Below are positions 15,167 through 24,310 of a DNA stretch of 47,698 nt, piece by piece (within the stretch, counting starts at the first letter, position 1; every line of letters begins with the position of its first letter). Below the pieces are notes generated by a model. It did no database searches, was not told the DNA's origin, and worked only from the letters and a program-made list of their open reading frames with translations. Location: the IMG/VR virus record IMGVR_UViG_3300009428_001375, positions 1 to 47,698 of that record. The stretch is one strand, 5' to 3'. The stretch is from a virus. Both the position numbers and the translations under genes were made by a program.

Positions 15167-16602
15167 TGGAAGATATATACGCTATAATTTTAGGAACAAT
15201 GTATGGTTTAATAATCGGCATAATTCCTGGAGCTGGTGCCACCACTGGCCTGATTGCTATCTTTTCTTTTCTTCATGTGTTTGCAGATCCTTATACTGTA
15301 GTTATATTTTGTATGGCAGTTGTTGCCGCATCTACTACAGGTGATACCTATACAGGAGTGCTATTAGGCATTCCTGGAGCTAACTCTGCGGCAGCTACAA
15401 TGGTAGATGGGTTTCCTTTGGCAGTACAAGGTAAGGCAACTTATGCTATTACAGCGGCAGTCGTCACATCTACAATCAATGGTCTTTTATGGGGTTCATT
15501 AGTATTCTTTTTACTCCCTTGGTATACTCAATTGATTATGGTATTTGGTGTGCCTGAGCTGTGGGCGTTTGTCGTACTGGCAATGACTACTGTTGCGTTT
15601 GTAAGTAATAAGTGGTGGATTAGAAGTATGATTGCTTTAGCGGTTGGTCTAATGATAGGTTTAGTCGGTGTTGATCCTTATACAAACATAGATCGATATA
15701 CATTAGGATGGGACTATCTTGCAGATGGTTTACAACTTATGACAGTGACGGCAGGGCTGTTTGCTATACCAGAAATGATAGAAGGTTTAGTTAAAAGAGA
15801 TAGAACTGCTACTGTCCTAGACGGCAAGAAGCAAACTTGGGATGGTATTAAAGCTGTATGGATACACAAATGGTTGGCTTTAAGAGGTGGTTTTATAGGT
15901 GCTTTCATTGGTGCTTTACCTGGACTTGGCGGTGGCATGGCTGATTGGATGGCCTATGGTCAAGCTGTTGCAACAACTAAGAATCCAGATGTGCCGTTTG
16001 GTAAAGGTAACATACGTGGTGTGATCGGACCTGAAGGTTCTAATAATGCACAAAAGGCTACGTCTATGATACCTACAGTATTGTTTGGTATTCCAGGGGC
16101 AAGCTTTGCCGCAATTCTTATGGCTATCTTTGCATCAGTAGGGTTTGATCTAGGTTCGTATGATCTTGTAGACGATACAAGGTTCTTTGATAGTCTTACA
16201 TACGGCTTTATGTGGGCAACTGCAATCACTGGTATTATATGTTTGTTTAGCACAAAGTACATTGCTAAGATTGCAACAGTACCATATAAGTATTACTTTC
16301 CTATACTATTAGGATTCGTCACTTGGGCATGTGTTCAGTACACAGGTGGCTGGGAAGATTATGCTCTTTTAGCAGTATTCACTGCTTTAGGATTATTAAT
16401 GAAGAAGTTTAAGTTTAGTAGACCTTCAATGCTAATTGGTTTCATACTAGCTTATAAATTTGAGGCATTGACAATACAATTAACCTCTATATATACCTTT
16501 GAACGATTGATAGATCGTCCAATATTTTTAACCTTAATAATACTATCCGTATCTTTATTTGTATGGGGATTGTTTCGTAAATCAGAAATGGAGTTTTCGT
16601 AA
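15166..16602 (+). CDS. tctA: Tripartite tricarboxylate transporter large membrane subunit (TctA family)
   Basis: A 478-aa polytopic membrane protein, about 10-12 helices by eye. Family signatures are clear: GIIPGAGATTGLIA near residue 18-31, GIPGANSAAATMVDGFPLA near 67-85 and GPEGSNNAQKA...GIPGASFAA near 287-313. TctA forms the channel for import of citrate or other carboxylates driven by an ion gradient. It overlaps grx by 1 nt and is directly followed by the tctC-like gene. The usual small subunit TctB (about 150 aa, four helices) is not present between or beside them. Confidence 0.9.
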   Translation: MEDIYAIILGTMYGLIIGIIPGAGATTGLIAIFSFLHVFADPYTVVIFCMAVVAASTTGDTYTGVLLGIPGANSAAATMVDGFPLAVQGKATYAITAAVVTSTINGLLWGSLVFFLLPWYTQLIMVFGVPELWAFVVLAMTTVAFVSNKWWIRSMIALAVGLMIGLVGVDPYTNIDRYTLGWDYLADGLQLMTVTAGLFAIPEMIEGLVKRDRTATVLDGKKQTWDGIKAVWIHKWLALRGGFIGAFIGALPGLGGGMADWMAYGQAVATTKNPDVPFGKGNIRGVIGPEGSNNAQKATSMIPTVLFGIPGASFAAILMAIFASVGFDLGSYDLVDDTRFFDSLTYGFMWATAITGIICLFSTKYIAKIATVPYKYYFPILLGFVTWACVQYTGGWEDYALLAVFTALGLLMKKFKFSRPSMLIGFILAYKFEALTIQLTSIYTFERLIDRPIFLTLIILSVSLFVWGLFRKSEMEFS

Positions 16603-17654
16603 TGAAAAAGATTTTAATACCACTTATAATAGCACTAACATCAATAGCAACCTGTGTGAAAGCAGATTACACAATGTTAGTTCCACAAAAACCAGGCGGT
16701 GGTACGAGCGTTTGGGCTGGCATTGTTGCTGGTGAACTTGAAAAATATCTTGGTGAAAAGATTGTAATTGAGTTTCATCCGGGAGCCAGAGATATACCAG
16801 GATTTAATGAATGGCATAACAATCGGCAAGGTGATGATAAAACAATCATGGTATCTCATGGTGGTAATGGAGTATCTTTCTTACAAGAAAACGTAGATTA
16901 CGACTATGCTGGTTATGATAGTATTGCTTTGATGAACCTGAACATTATTGCTGGTAAAAGGATTGAAGCGGATTTCACTAAAGATCGCATTATCTTTCCA
17001 TCTGGATCAGGTATGGTTCCAGAAGCATTTGCTATGACAATGTTGCAAGCAGGACCTAATTTAACAGTTGATGAATACATTGAGTTCTTTAAGTCTAACA
17101 TCAGTTGGATAAAAGGTATGAATGGTGGTGCACGTCGTCTTGCATTCAAACGTGGCGAGTTAAATGGCACACGTGATAACCCTGCATCATATATTAAGCA
17201 TGTATCCAGAGACGAGAAAGCAGAAGTGTGGTTTCATCATGGTATCTTACAAGCAGATGGTTCACATGCAGACGATCCTAACTATCCTGGATTTCAAATG
17301 GAAATTTTGTTTGAAAATGAGTATGGTGTAGCACCTTCTGGTGAGTTCTATGAAGCATACAAACTTGTTAAAAGTTGGCGTGACGGACTACAGAAAGCAA
17401 TGTGGGTAAGTAAAGGTAATCCTAATACAGAAGCATTACGTAAAGCAATGACTGAAATGGCAAATAATCCTGACAGTCAAGCAGTTATTCTTAAAGCAGT
17501 AGGTCAATATGATTGGGTTATTGCAGAAGAAGGTAACGCACAACGTGACACATTGATGTCTTTTATTACAGAACAAGCGTTGAAGGATTTAATTAAATTT
17601 AATACCGAAGCGTTAGGACTAGCTAGTGTCTATAAACCAAATCTTGTTAAATAG
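16602..17654 (+). CDS. Periplasmic solute-binding protein, TctC-like
   Basis: A 350-aa secreted protein. Residues 1-22 form a signal peptide (KKILIPLIIALTSIATCVKA, cut before DY). The mature start TMLVPQKPGGGTSVWAG resembles the TctC/Bug ligand-binding loop (PxxPGGGxD), here with Thr-Ser in place of the usual Asp. It directly follows tctA with an ATG overlapping its stop (TAATG). Together they suggest uptake of a carboxylate during infection, using host TctB or working without it. The divergence of the loop hints at a different ligand. Confidence 0.8.
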   Translation: MKKILIPLIIALTSIATCVKADYTMLVPQKPGGGTSVWAGIVAGELEKYLGEKIVIEFHPGARDIPGFNEWHNNRQGDDKTIMVSHGGNGVSFLQENVDYDYAGYDSIALMNLNIIAGKRIEADFTKDRIIFPSGSGMVPEAFAMTMLQAGPNLTVDEYIEFFKSNISWIKGMNGGARRLAFKRGELNGTRDNPASYIKHVSRDEKAEVWFHHGILQADGSHADDPNYPGFQMEILFENEYGVAPSGEFYEAYKLVKSWRDGLQKAMWVSKGNPNTEALRKAMTEMANNPDSQAVILKAVGQYDWVIAEEGNAQRDTLMSFITEQALKDLIKFNTEALGLASVYKPNLVK

Positions 17655-18267
17655 ATATATCCTTATGACAGGCGCACCGGGCTCTAAGTGGAGTTCGGTG
17701 TCCAGAACTTTGTGTATAAGTTCTGATATAGATTCTTCTGATATGTCTGTCGAAAGACAATATGTTGCCAGTAATAAAAACTATGCTATGCACGCTGGAG
17801 CTTATTGGGATTCAGGCATGGAGTTCAGTAATCAGCGTGAGGATTGGGACACACCCTTTAAGTCTTTTAGGGGTACGAGAACTAGATTGATTAAGTCCCA
17901 CACGTTTTCACATAAGCTTACTGACCTAGCAAAGGATTATGATTACCCTATTATCATGGTAGTCCGTAATGACTTTGAATGTATGAACCAGTGGTTTGAT
18001 GCTGGCGGTTTTAATATAAAGTATCCAAACTATAAACCATACTATGTTAATGATAAAGTTATGTTTCAAGAAATCAAAAATCAAAACCTTGATATTATGA
18101 ACTTTATTCAAGCTAATCGTAATAGAGTTGTTAGAGTAAAAAATAACATGGAACTAGCAGACGTATGTAGTGTCGCAAGACCTAACGAAAAGAACATATA
18201 TCCTTGTGATTCAGAGGGCGTTCATAATTATGATAAAAAGGATGTACAAGTCTATGTCTATAGATAA
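17626..18267 (+). CDS. P-loop sulfotransferase-like protein
   Basis: A 213-aa protein with TGAPGSKWSSVS at residues 15-26, the 5'-phosphosulfate-binding loop style of sulfotransferases. IMVVRND (about 102-108) resembles the second motif, where Arg contacts the 3'-phosphate. GTG 17626 has AGGA 7 nt upstream and retains the first beta strand (RYILMTG); ATG 17665 would remove it, and TTG 17644 is another option. It starts within the tctC end. A glycan-modifying role fits the island that follows; the acceptor is unknown. Confidence 0.6.
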   Translation: MSINQILLNRYILMTGAPGSKWSSVSRTLCISSDIDSSDMSVERQYVASNKNYAMHAGAYWDSGMEFSNQREDWDTPFKSFRGTRTRLIKSHTFSHKLTDLAKDYDYPIIMVVRNDFECMNQWFDAGGFNIKYPNYKPYYVNDKVMFQEIKNQNLDIMNFIQANRNRVVRVKNNMELADVCSVARPNEKNIYPCDSEGVHNYDKKDVQVYVYR

Positions 18268-18811
18268 ATCTAAAATTAACGATTACTTTGCCAATCATTG
18301 GAAAGGTATGAATAGCGATAGCTATGAACTAAGTAGTGTCAAGAATATCTTAAAGCATATCAGTGTGAATGATGAAGTCCTTGACGTAGGATGTGGTTAC
18401 AATCCATATAAAGAACATCTAGGTGATAAGTTGTATGCGTTTGACCCTGCCATAAACTCTGGTGACGAATTAACTGATGTTGAATCGTTTGATCCTATTG
18501 ATACTAAATGGGATGTGGTGCTTTGTCTAGGTAGTATCAACTTTGGAGATGCTGATGTGATTTATCCTCAAGTTGAAAAAGTAGTTTCTATGGTAAAGCC
18601 AGGCGGTAAGATTGTATGGCGACAAAATCCAGGCAGACAAGATCATAGGAACAAAGAATGTAAGAACGTCAATTTCTTCCCTTGGTCTAAGGAAATCAAT
18701 GAATTATATTCAGAAAAGCTTGGTTGCACATTAGAATGTTGTGAAGAAGACTGGGACGAATCAAAAGAAGCCCATAGTAGAATATTCGCTATATGGGTAA
18801 AGAATGACTAG
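18254..18811 (+). CDS. Class I SAM-dependent methyltransferase
   Basis: A protein of about 185 aa (MSIDKSKINDYFANHW...). Motif I is VLDVGCGYNPY (about residues 36-46); the acidic end of strand 2 (LYAFDPA) and a motif near WDVVLCLGSINF follow, then VKPGGKIVWRQ, typical of small-molecule methyltransferases. The start could be ATG 18242 or 18254; AAAAAGG at 18234-18240 sits awkwardly for both. It overlaps the sulfotransferase-like gene and the next gene. It probably methylates a sugar or lipid headgroup (inference). Confidence 0.75.
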   Translation: MSIDKSKINDYFANHWKGMNSDSYELSSVKNILKHISVNDEVLDVGCGYNPYKEHLGDKLYAFDPAINSGDELTDVESFDPIDTKWDVVLCLGSINFGDADVIYPQVEKVVSMVKPGGKIVWRQNPGRQDHRNKECKNVNFFPWSKEINELYSEKLGCTLECCEEDWDESKEAHSRIFAIWVKND

Positions 18812-19787
18812 CCACTATTCTATTCGTGCCATTCCTGGGGCTGGTAAAAACTTCTTATCCACAATACTAGCCAAACATTATAACATAGACTATTTTATTC
18901 AATACTTTGATAAAGAGTTTAATGAATACTTTAGTAATTCTGAACTAGTGGCTAGAGCAGACGGAAAGATTAAAACTCCTTTTTGGAATGGCTCTTGTTG
19001 GGAGATATTACCTTGCGAAGGCAGAAACCCTGACGAGTACCCTAACAGAATTATACATGAACATGATTGGATTGATAATAATGACAGATATATTAGAAGG
19101 TTCAATGCAAATAAACTTGATAGCAATCTAGGAATTGATCCTGACAATATCATTAAAAACACACTAGAAGGTTATTGGGTCTCTTGCACTTCTAAAGAAG
19201 AAATAGACTTTGTGAAAAAAGTGTTTACTATAAAAAGATATTTTGGATCAAGGCCGCCTATCATATTTGACGATAACAATAGCTCTATTGATGAAGAATA
19301 TAAGGCTATCAGATTACTATCGTCTGTGGGTAATGACAATGAATTAACAGCATGTATCAATCTTGCCATGAATACTATGTCTTTTAAAGAGTTTATGCAT
19401 ATATGGATTGACTATCACAACTTTTTAAAAGAGTTTCCCTTAAACTATCCATTGTCGTATTGGAACAGTGTCTATCTTTTCGACTGGTTGAAACATAGGA
19501 ACTTTAAGTTGTGCGACTTAGACACTTACATAATAAAATTTCATGCGTTTCTATCTCTTGACAAATCACAGCCTATGCTATATATTGATAATGAGATAGA
19601 AAGAAACCCTTTGGATCAGTTAAAATCTTATGATATAAAATTAAATGTCGTAAGATATAAAGACTTGTTCATGGAACCGAAAACGACTAATACAATCTTA
19701 GACCAACACCAAGACGATATGTGCGCTTATCATAAAAGAAACGTGCTATTGCTTAAAACATTCGAAGATTTTTATGATAAAATATAA
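18804..19787 (+). CDS. Putative P-loop protein, sulfotransferase-like
   Basis: A 327-aa protein with AIPGAGKNFLSTIL near residues 9-22, a P-loop-like GxxxGK sequence at the N-terminus, followed by a large alpha/beta domain rich in Tyr, Asp and Asn. The C-terminal segment LNVVRYKDLFMEP resembles a sulfotransferase or kinase lid region. It neighbours another P-loop protein with one methyltransferase between them. I cannot assign a reaction; sulfotransferase is the best guess. Confidence 0.5.
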   Translation: MTSHYSIRAIPGAGKNFLSTILAKHYNIDYFIQYFDKEFNEYFSNSELVARADGKIKTPFWNGSCWEILPCEGRNPDEYPNRIIHEHDWIDNNDRYIRRFNANKLDSNLGIDPDNIIKNTLEGYWVSCTSKEEIDFVKKVFTIKRYFGSRPPIIFDDNNSSIDEEYKAIRLLSSVGNDNELTACINLAMNTMSFKEFMHIWIDYHNFLKEFPLNYPLSYWNSVYLFDWLKHRNFKLCDLDTYIIKFHAFLSLDKSQPMLYIDNEIERNPLDQLKSYDIKLNVVRYKDLFMEPKTTNTILDQHQDDMCAYHKRNVLLLKTFEDFYDKI

Positions 19788-19806
19788 TAGGAAAGAAGAT
19801 TACGTT

Positions 19807-20409
19807 ATGAATTCAGATCAAGATAAGTTAATACTCACAGATTGCGACGGCGTTCTTATGAATTGGGAATACGCCTTTGGTGTTTGGATGAAAAAGATGG
19901 GGTATGCAGTACAGGTACATGGCACTGAAGGCTCTACTTATGATATGAGTTTGCGATATGGCATCACCAGTAAAGAAAAAAGTCAATTAATCAAACATTT
20001 TAATACTTCTTCTGCCATTGGTTATTTGCCACCTCTACGAGACGCTATGTATTACATGGATTTGTTACACCGAAAACATGGTTATATATTTCACATGATC
20101 ACTTCATTATCATTAGATCCTATGGCTCAAGAGTTACGAGAGTCTAATACACGAAAGTTGTTTGGTGATACTGCTTTTGAAAAGTTTATCTATGCAGATG
20201 TTGGTGGAGACAAAGATGAAGTGTTAGCTCCATATACAGGTAGTGGTTTGTATTGGTTAGAAGACAAAATTGAAAACGCACAACTTGGTTTAGATTTAGG
20301 TCTTGAAAGTATTCTTATAGAACATGGTCACAATATGGATTCAGAAATTTGTCCTAAGATGAAGAATTGGGCACAGCTTTATGAGTATATTACAGGAGAA
20401 GTGGCCTAA
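19807..20409 (+). CDS. HAD-family phosphatase or 5'-nucleotidase-like protein
   Basis: A 200-aa HAD-fold hydrolase. LTDCDGVLMNWE (about residues 10-21) is the DxDGx motif I with the nucleophile Asp; MITSLS (about 95-100) is motif II; WLEDKIENA (about 152-160) carries the motif III/IV acidic residues. Start 19807 is chosen because AGGAAAG lies upstream; 19774 would extend into the preceding gene. Such proteins remove phosphate from nucleotides or sugar phosphates; the substrate is not evident. Confidence 0.75.
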   Translation: MNSDQDKLILTDCDGVLMNWEYAFGVWMKKMGYAVQVHGTEGSTYDMSLRYGITSKEKSQLIKHFNTSSAIGYLPPLRDAMYYMDLLHRKHGYIFHMITSLSLDPMAQELRESNTRKLFGDTAFEKFIYADVGGDKDEVLAPYTGSGLYWLEDKIENAQLGLDLGLESILIEHGHNMDSEICPKMKNWAQLYEYITGEVA

Positions 20410-20576
20410 TGACTGTATTTGAATACTTAAATCTTCGTAGCGAGTATGAAAACTTTACTCGTGGTACACCCTTCGAACATGGCACTATAAGTAACATTAA
20501 GAAGTTTAAAGGTTGTGCAATTTCTTTTAATCATCGTGCAAATGAAATATGTGAAAAGATCCTAGAGGAAATATAA
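20409..20576 (+). CDS. 55-aa conserved-looking small protein
   Basis: A short ORF (MTVFEYLNLRSEYENF...) that overlaps the HAD stop by one base (TAATG) and ends 4 nt before the carbamoyltransferase start. The tight fit in an operon of coupled genes supports translation. It has two Cys residues (36 and 48) and a helical C-terminus. The function is unknown. Confidence 0.55.
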   Translation: MTVFEYLNLRSEYENFTRGTPFEHGTISNIKKFKGCAISFNHRANEICEKILEEI

Positions 20577-20580
20577 TAAC

Positions 20581-22011
20581 ATGCGTTATTGTGGAATATC
20601 TGAAATGGCGCACGACGCTGGTATCGCCTTCATTACTTCTGAGGGTGATATTGAGTTTGCCACTCACTCAGAAAGATACACAAAACGTAAATATGATCAC
20701 CGCTTGTCGCGTGAACTAAAACAAATGATAAATGCAAGACACGATGTTAAAGTATTTTACGAAAACATAGTGAAGGATAGCCATTTATATAACGCTTGTG
20801 TTAATCATCATGTAAGTCATGCGGCTAATGCGATGATGACTAGACCTTGGAAATCCAAAGAAGATACAGTCATTCTAACAATTGATGGTATTGGTGAAGG
20901 TCAGGCTATGGGTATATATGACCATAACTATAATTTGTTAGAGAGCGTTGGTTGGCCTAGAAGTATTGGTCTTTTATATTCTTACGTCACAAAAAAGTTA
21001 GGGTATAGACCTAGGTTTGATGAATACGTTGTAATGGGATTGTCTTCGTATGGTCAACCTATATTAGCAGGTGAAATGCTTAGAATATTTAACAATACAG
21101 AAGAATATGACTTAACGTCATATACCAATTCCATCTCTGATACACATATCCAAGATATAAAAGGCGCAGACATACGTAATACTCCAAACCCTCTTTCTGT
21201 TATGTTTGGTCATATAAATCATCTTATACACGGACATAAACCAGAAGACGTTGCATCGTCTATCCAAGGCTTTGCAGAAACAATGATATTTGAATACGCT
21301 TACAGGGCAAGTAAGTATGGGTCTAAGCTAGTTTATGCTGGTGGTGTTGCAGAGAATATAATGGCAAACACTGAAATACGACCACTTTTTGATGACATGT
21401 GGATACCACCAGCACCAGGAGATTCTGGATCTGCATTAGGTTGTGCCGCTTACATTTATGGACAAGAGACAGGTAATGATAGAATTAATTTTAATAGCCC
21501 TTATTTGGGTTACAACATCGATCGTGATGTTAATCCTACCGATATTGTTAAGCATCTTCTCGATACTAATTATTGTGGTATTGCTAATGGTCGGGCTGAA
21601 TTTGGTCCTAGAGCATTGGGAAATCGTAGTCTCATTGCTGATGTTCGCTACGATGTAAAGGATACAGTAAATAATATTAAACGTAGGCAGACATTCAGAC
21701 CTTTTGCGCCTGCTATTCTTGAAGAATTTGCCGAGGATTACTTCGAAGGTTATATGAATACGTCTATGCAATACACTGCCAAAGCTAAACATGACTATAG
21801 TTCGGTCATACACACGGACGGCACATCAAGAGTTCAAATAGTTAAAAAAGATTGTGAGTCTATATTCAGAAAAGTTATAGAAGAGTATTATGAAAAAACA
21901 GGTGTTCCTATGCTTCTTAACACTTCATTGAATGTTAGAAACCAACCTATGGTCAATGACGAAAAAGATGCAGAAGAATGGGAAAAGAAATATAAAGTAA
22001 AAGTGTTTTAA
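20581..22011 (+). CDS. Carbamoyltransferase (NodU/CmcH/TobZ family)
   Basis: A 476-aa enzyme that transfers a carbamoyl group to a sugar or other hydroxyl. The N-terminal Kae1/ASKHA-type domain shows NHHVSHAANA (about residues 76-85) with metal-binding His, ILTIDGIGEG (about 99-108) and VYAGGVAENIMAN. The C-terminal YrdC-like domain has FGPRALGNRSLIAD (about 341-354) and PMLLNTSLNVRNQP. The size is somewhat short of the usual 550-600 aa. It probably carbamoylates a surface glycan made by the neighbouring genes. Overlaps the next gene by 1 nt. Confidence 0.9.
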   Translation: MRYCGISEMAHDAGIAFITSEGDIEFATHSERYTKRKYDHRLSRELKQMINARHDVKVFYENIVKDSHLYNACVNHHVSHAANAMMTRPWKSKEDTVILTIDGIGEGQAMGIYDHNYNLLESVGWPRSIGLLYSYVTKKLGYRPRFDEYVVMGLSSYGQPILAGEMLRIFNNTEEYDLTSYTNSISDTHIQDIKGADIRNTPNPLSVMFGHINHLIHGHKPEDVASSIQGFAETMIFEYAYRASKYGSKLVYAGGVAENIMANTEIRPLFDDMWIPPAPGDSGSALGCAAYIYGQETGNDRINFNSPYLGYNIDRDVNPTDIVKHLLDTNYCGIANGRAEFGPRALGNRSLIADVRYDVKDTVNNIKRRQTFRPFAPAILEEFAEDYFEGYMNTSMQYTAKAKHDYSSVIHTDGTSRVQIVKKDCESIFRKVIEEYYEKTGVPMLLNTSLNVRNQPMVNDEKDAEEWEKKYKVKVF

Positions 22012-22805
22012 TGACACGTAGTATTGATTGGGGCATGTCACCTGGAATGGGTGACGTAATGCACGCACTTAATTGTGCGCACTTCTGGTCTAAAGAGAAT
22101 AAAGAACACCTTATATTAAATCTTCATTGGGCACATGGCATAGACCATTTACATCATTGTGAAGAAACAGAAACTATAATAGAGCGTTGTGACTACATAC
22201 ACAGTCTCTATCTTAAATCAGACGTCACAATAAACCATATAACTAACAGTACGTTGGGAAAGTTTACTGGCGATAGTAGATATGATTGGATGGATGTTCG
22301 TAGGAGAAGGTTGTGTAATGCATGGGTTTTTGATCCTAGGGTTAAACTTCCTACTGATGAAAACAAAGTTGTTATGTGGAGAGCCACGTTCAATGCTAAC
22401 ATTCCACGTTATTGGAAGCGTACTGTTACAGACGAACAATGGAACTCGACTGTTAAGGCGTTGACTGAACTAGGTTATAATGTAGTAGAATTGTGTTACA
22501 GGACACCTATTCGTGAAGCGACTTATCATATAAATACTTGTAACTTTGTATTCTGTTATGACGGAATGTGGCATTATATTGCGGCTAACTTTCATAAGCC
22601 TATGTTTGTTACGACATTAGATAAGATAACTCAGTATCATACGCCTACCGCATTAGATTTGGAGACACAGACGTTTGTAAAGTACCTATATAACTTACAC
22701 ACTCCTATAGACAAAGGGAACGAGTTGATTAAGCCTATTGATTGGGCACACAGAAGAGCAAAAAACAAAAAAGAACACTGGTGGAAATGGTACAATGGAA
22801 ATTGA
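22011..22805 (+). CDS. Putative glycosyltransferase (GT9-like C-terminus)
   Basis: A 264-aa Rossmann-like protein. The C-terminal FCYDGMWHYIAANFHKPMFV (about residues 183-202) resembles the sugar-nucleotide site of heptosyltransferase-type GT9 enzymes (D-G-x-x-H-x-A-A-x-x-x-K-P). The N-terminal GMSPGMGDVMHALNC (about 8-22) resembles the G-x-GD entry loop. Overall similarity is weak by eye, so it is a tentative call. It is translationally coupled to both neighbours. Confidence 0.5.
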   Translation: MTRSIDWGMSPGMGDVMHALNCAHFWSKENKEHLILNLHWAHGIDHLHHCEETETIIERCDYIHSLYLKSDVTINHITNSTLGKFTGDSRYDWMDVRRRRLCNAWVFDPRVKLPTDENKVVMWRATFNANIPRYWKRTVTDEQWNSTVKALTELGYNVVELCYRTPIREATYHINTCNFVFCYDGMWHYIAANFHKPMFVTTLDKITQYHTPTALDLETQTFVKYLYNLHTPIDKGNELIKPIDWAHRRAKNKKEHWWKWYNGN

Positions 22806-23754
22806 CAGAGCGGTAATTGAGATTAATGGTGGTTGTAATTACACTTGTCAGATGTGTCCACAAACTAAAGAAGATGGTAAGACAGGGGCGCGTGGTAAAA
22901 ACTGGCTCAAGAAAATGCCCTTGGACGATTTTGAAGACGCCGTTGCCCAATGTGCTGAAGCTGGATTAAAAGTAGTAAACTTAGAGGGTTCAGGTGAGCC
23001 TACATTAAATAGTAACTTACCAGAGTATATTGCTATTGTTAAAAAATATGGTGCAAAAGCGTTCATGTTTTCTAATGGTATGAAAATGTCTGGTAATTTT
23101 ATGGAAGAAGTCATTGATGCAGGAGCAGACTTTTTTCGTTTTAGTATTATTGGATATGATTCTGCTACATATTTAAAATGGATGAACAGTCCGTTTTACA
23201 ACAAAGTGATTGAGAATTTACATGCCACACAAGAATATGTTAACAGAACTGGGTCAGAATGCACTGTTGCTACATACCACCTTATCCTCGATGATCAGAA
23301 AGTTGATTACGAAAGAAGTCGATACATTAAACTTGTTGAAGCGGCTGGCGTTAAAACAGAAATTTGGAAAATGCATAATTGGTCTGGTGTATATGAGTCT
23401 GAGTACGAGCGTAAAGGTGCTACTCGAACTTGTGGTCGTCCTTTTAGTCCTGATGTGGTTATTCGTGCTGGTGGTCTTTCTGGCTCCACTGGAGCTATTC
23501 ATCCATGTTGTCAAGTGCTTGGACGAGATGATGAAGCGGTACTTGGACACTTATCAGAACGATCCTTAGAGGACATATGGTATGGTGAAGAATACAATAA
23601 ACTTCGTAAACAACATGAGATGGGAGACTATCCAAGTTTTTGTACTGGTTGTGACTTCTTAATAGACGATCCTGAGGTTTTAGTATTCACTAACCACGAA
23701 AGAGACTTATATAAAATGCACGGAACTAGCTTTGATTTAAATGACTATAGATAA
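22795..23754 (+). CDS. Radical SAM protein with SPASM-like C-terminus
   Basis: A 319-aa protein starting MEIDRAVIEINGGCNYTCQMC. Cys14, Cys18 and Cys21 form the CxxxCxxC site for the 4Fe-4S cluster; GSGEP near residues 65-69 is the SAM-contacting GGEP-like motif. The C-terminal half carries several Cys (TCGRPF, HPCCQV, FCTGCDF) likely to bind an auxiliary cluster. ATG 22795 is chosen over 22738, which lies inside the previous gene. A sugar-modifying or dehydrogenase role within the glycan island is plausible but unproven. Confidence 0.85.
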   Translation: MEIDRAVIEINGGCNYTCQMCPQTKEDGKTGARGKNWLKKMPLDDFEDAVAQCAEAGLKVVNLEGSGEPTLNSNLPEYIAIVKKYGAKAFMFSNGMKMSGNFMEEVIDAGADFFRFSIIGYDSATYLKWMNSPFYNKVIENLHATQEYVNRTGSECTVATYHLILDDQKVDYERSRYIKLVEAAGVKTEIWKMHNWSGVYESEYERKGATRTCGRPFSPDVVIRAGGLSGSTGAIHPCCQVLGRDDEAVLGHLSERSLEDIWYGEEYNKLRKQHEMGDYPSFCTGCDFLIDDPEVLVFTNHERDLYKMHGTSFDLNDYR

Positions 23755-24304
23755 TAATGTATGGATGATTGCGTTACTAGACAATCCTGATGCTGGAATA
23801 GTCAGACAAAGCGCATTGGAGTCGTTTGAAGATTTTGATATAAAGGTAAATTTGTTTAATGCTATAACACCAAAAGACGTGTTTAGTTTTATAAACCTAA
23901 CTAGAAAGAACTATCACCCTAGGTTTGGATCACCTCAGGAGTTTACGGAGACAGAGAGAGCTGTATGGTATAGCCATTACTTTCTTTGGGAGAAATGTAT
24001 TGAGACCAATCGGCCTATTGTTATCGTAGAAGAAGATTGCCTGTTGATGGAGAGATTACCTAAATTCATAGGTGTTGACAAAATAGAGACATTTTGCTAT
24101 AATAGTAATCGTAAGTGTACACCAGCTGCAGGATATTACCTTCCAGTTGAGGTTGCTATATACCTAAAAGACTATGCATTGAATAAAGACTGTATGTTTA
24201 ACGTAGATAACTTATTAGCAAAGAAACGTAAAAAATACCCTGAGAGTATATTAAGATTAGCCGTACAAATTGAACGTGATAATAAAACAATAAACCATTG
24301 GTAA
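23741..24304 (+). CDS. GT25-type glycosyltransferase-like protein (short)
   Basis: A 187-aa protein with the GT25 (LPS glycosyltransferase) pattern: WYSHYFLWEKCIE (about residues 70-82) and PIVIVEEDCLLMERLP (about 87-102), the acidic metal-binding segment. GT25 enzymes usually run 250 aa or more; the donor-binding C-terminus is reduced here. Two more GT25-like genes lie at 29.7 and 30.7 kb. Overlaps the radical SAM gene. Confidence 0.7.
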   Translation: MTIDNNVWMIALLDNPDAGIVRQSALESFEDFDIKVNLFNAITPKDVFSFINLTRKNYHPRFGSPQEFTETERAVWYSHYFLWEKCIETNRPIVIVEEDCLLMERLPKFIGVDKIETFCYNSNRKCTPAAGYYLPVEVAIYLKDYALNKDCMFNVDNLLAKKRKKYPESILRLAVQIERDNKTINHW

Positions 24305-24310
24305 AATGTT

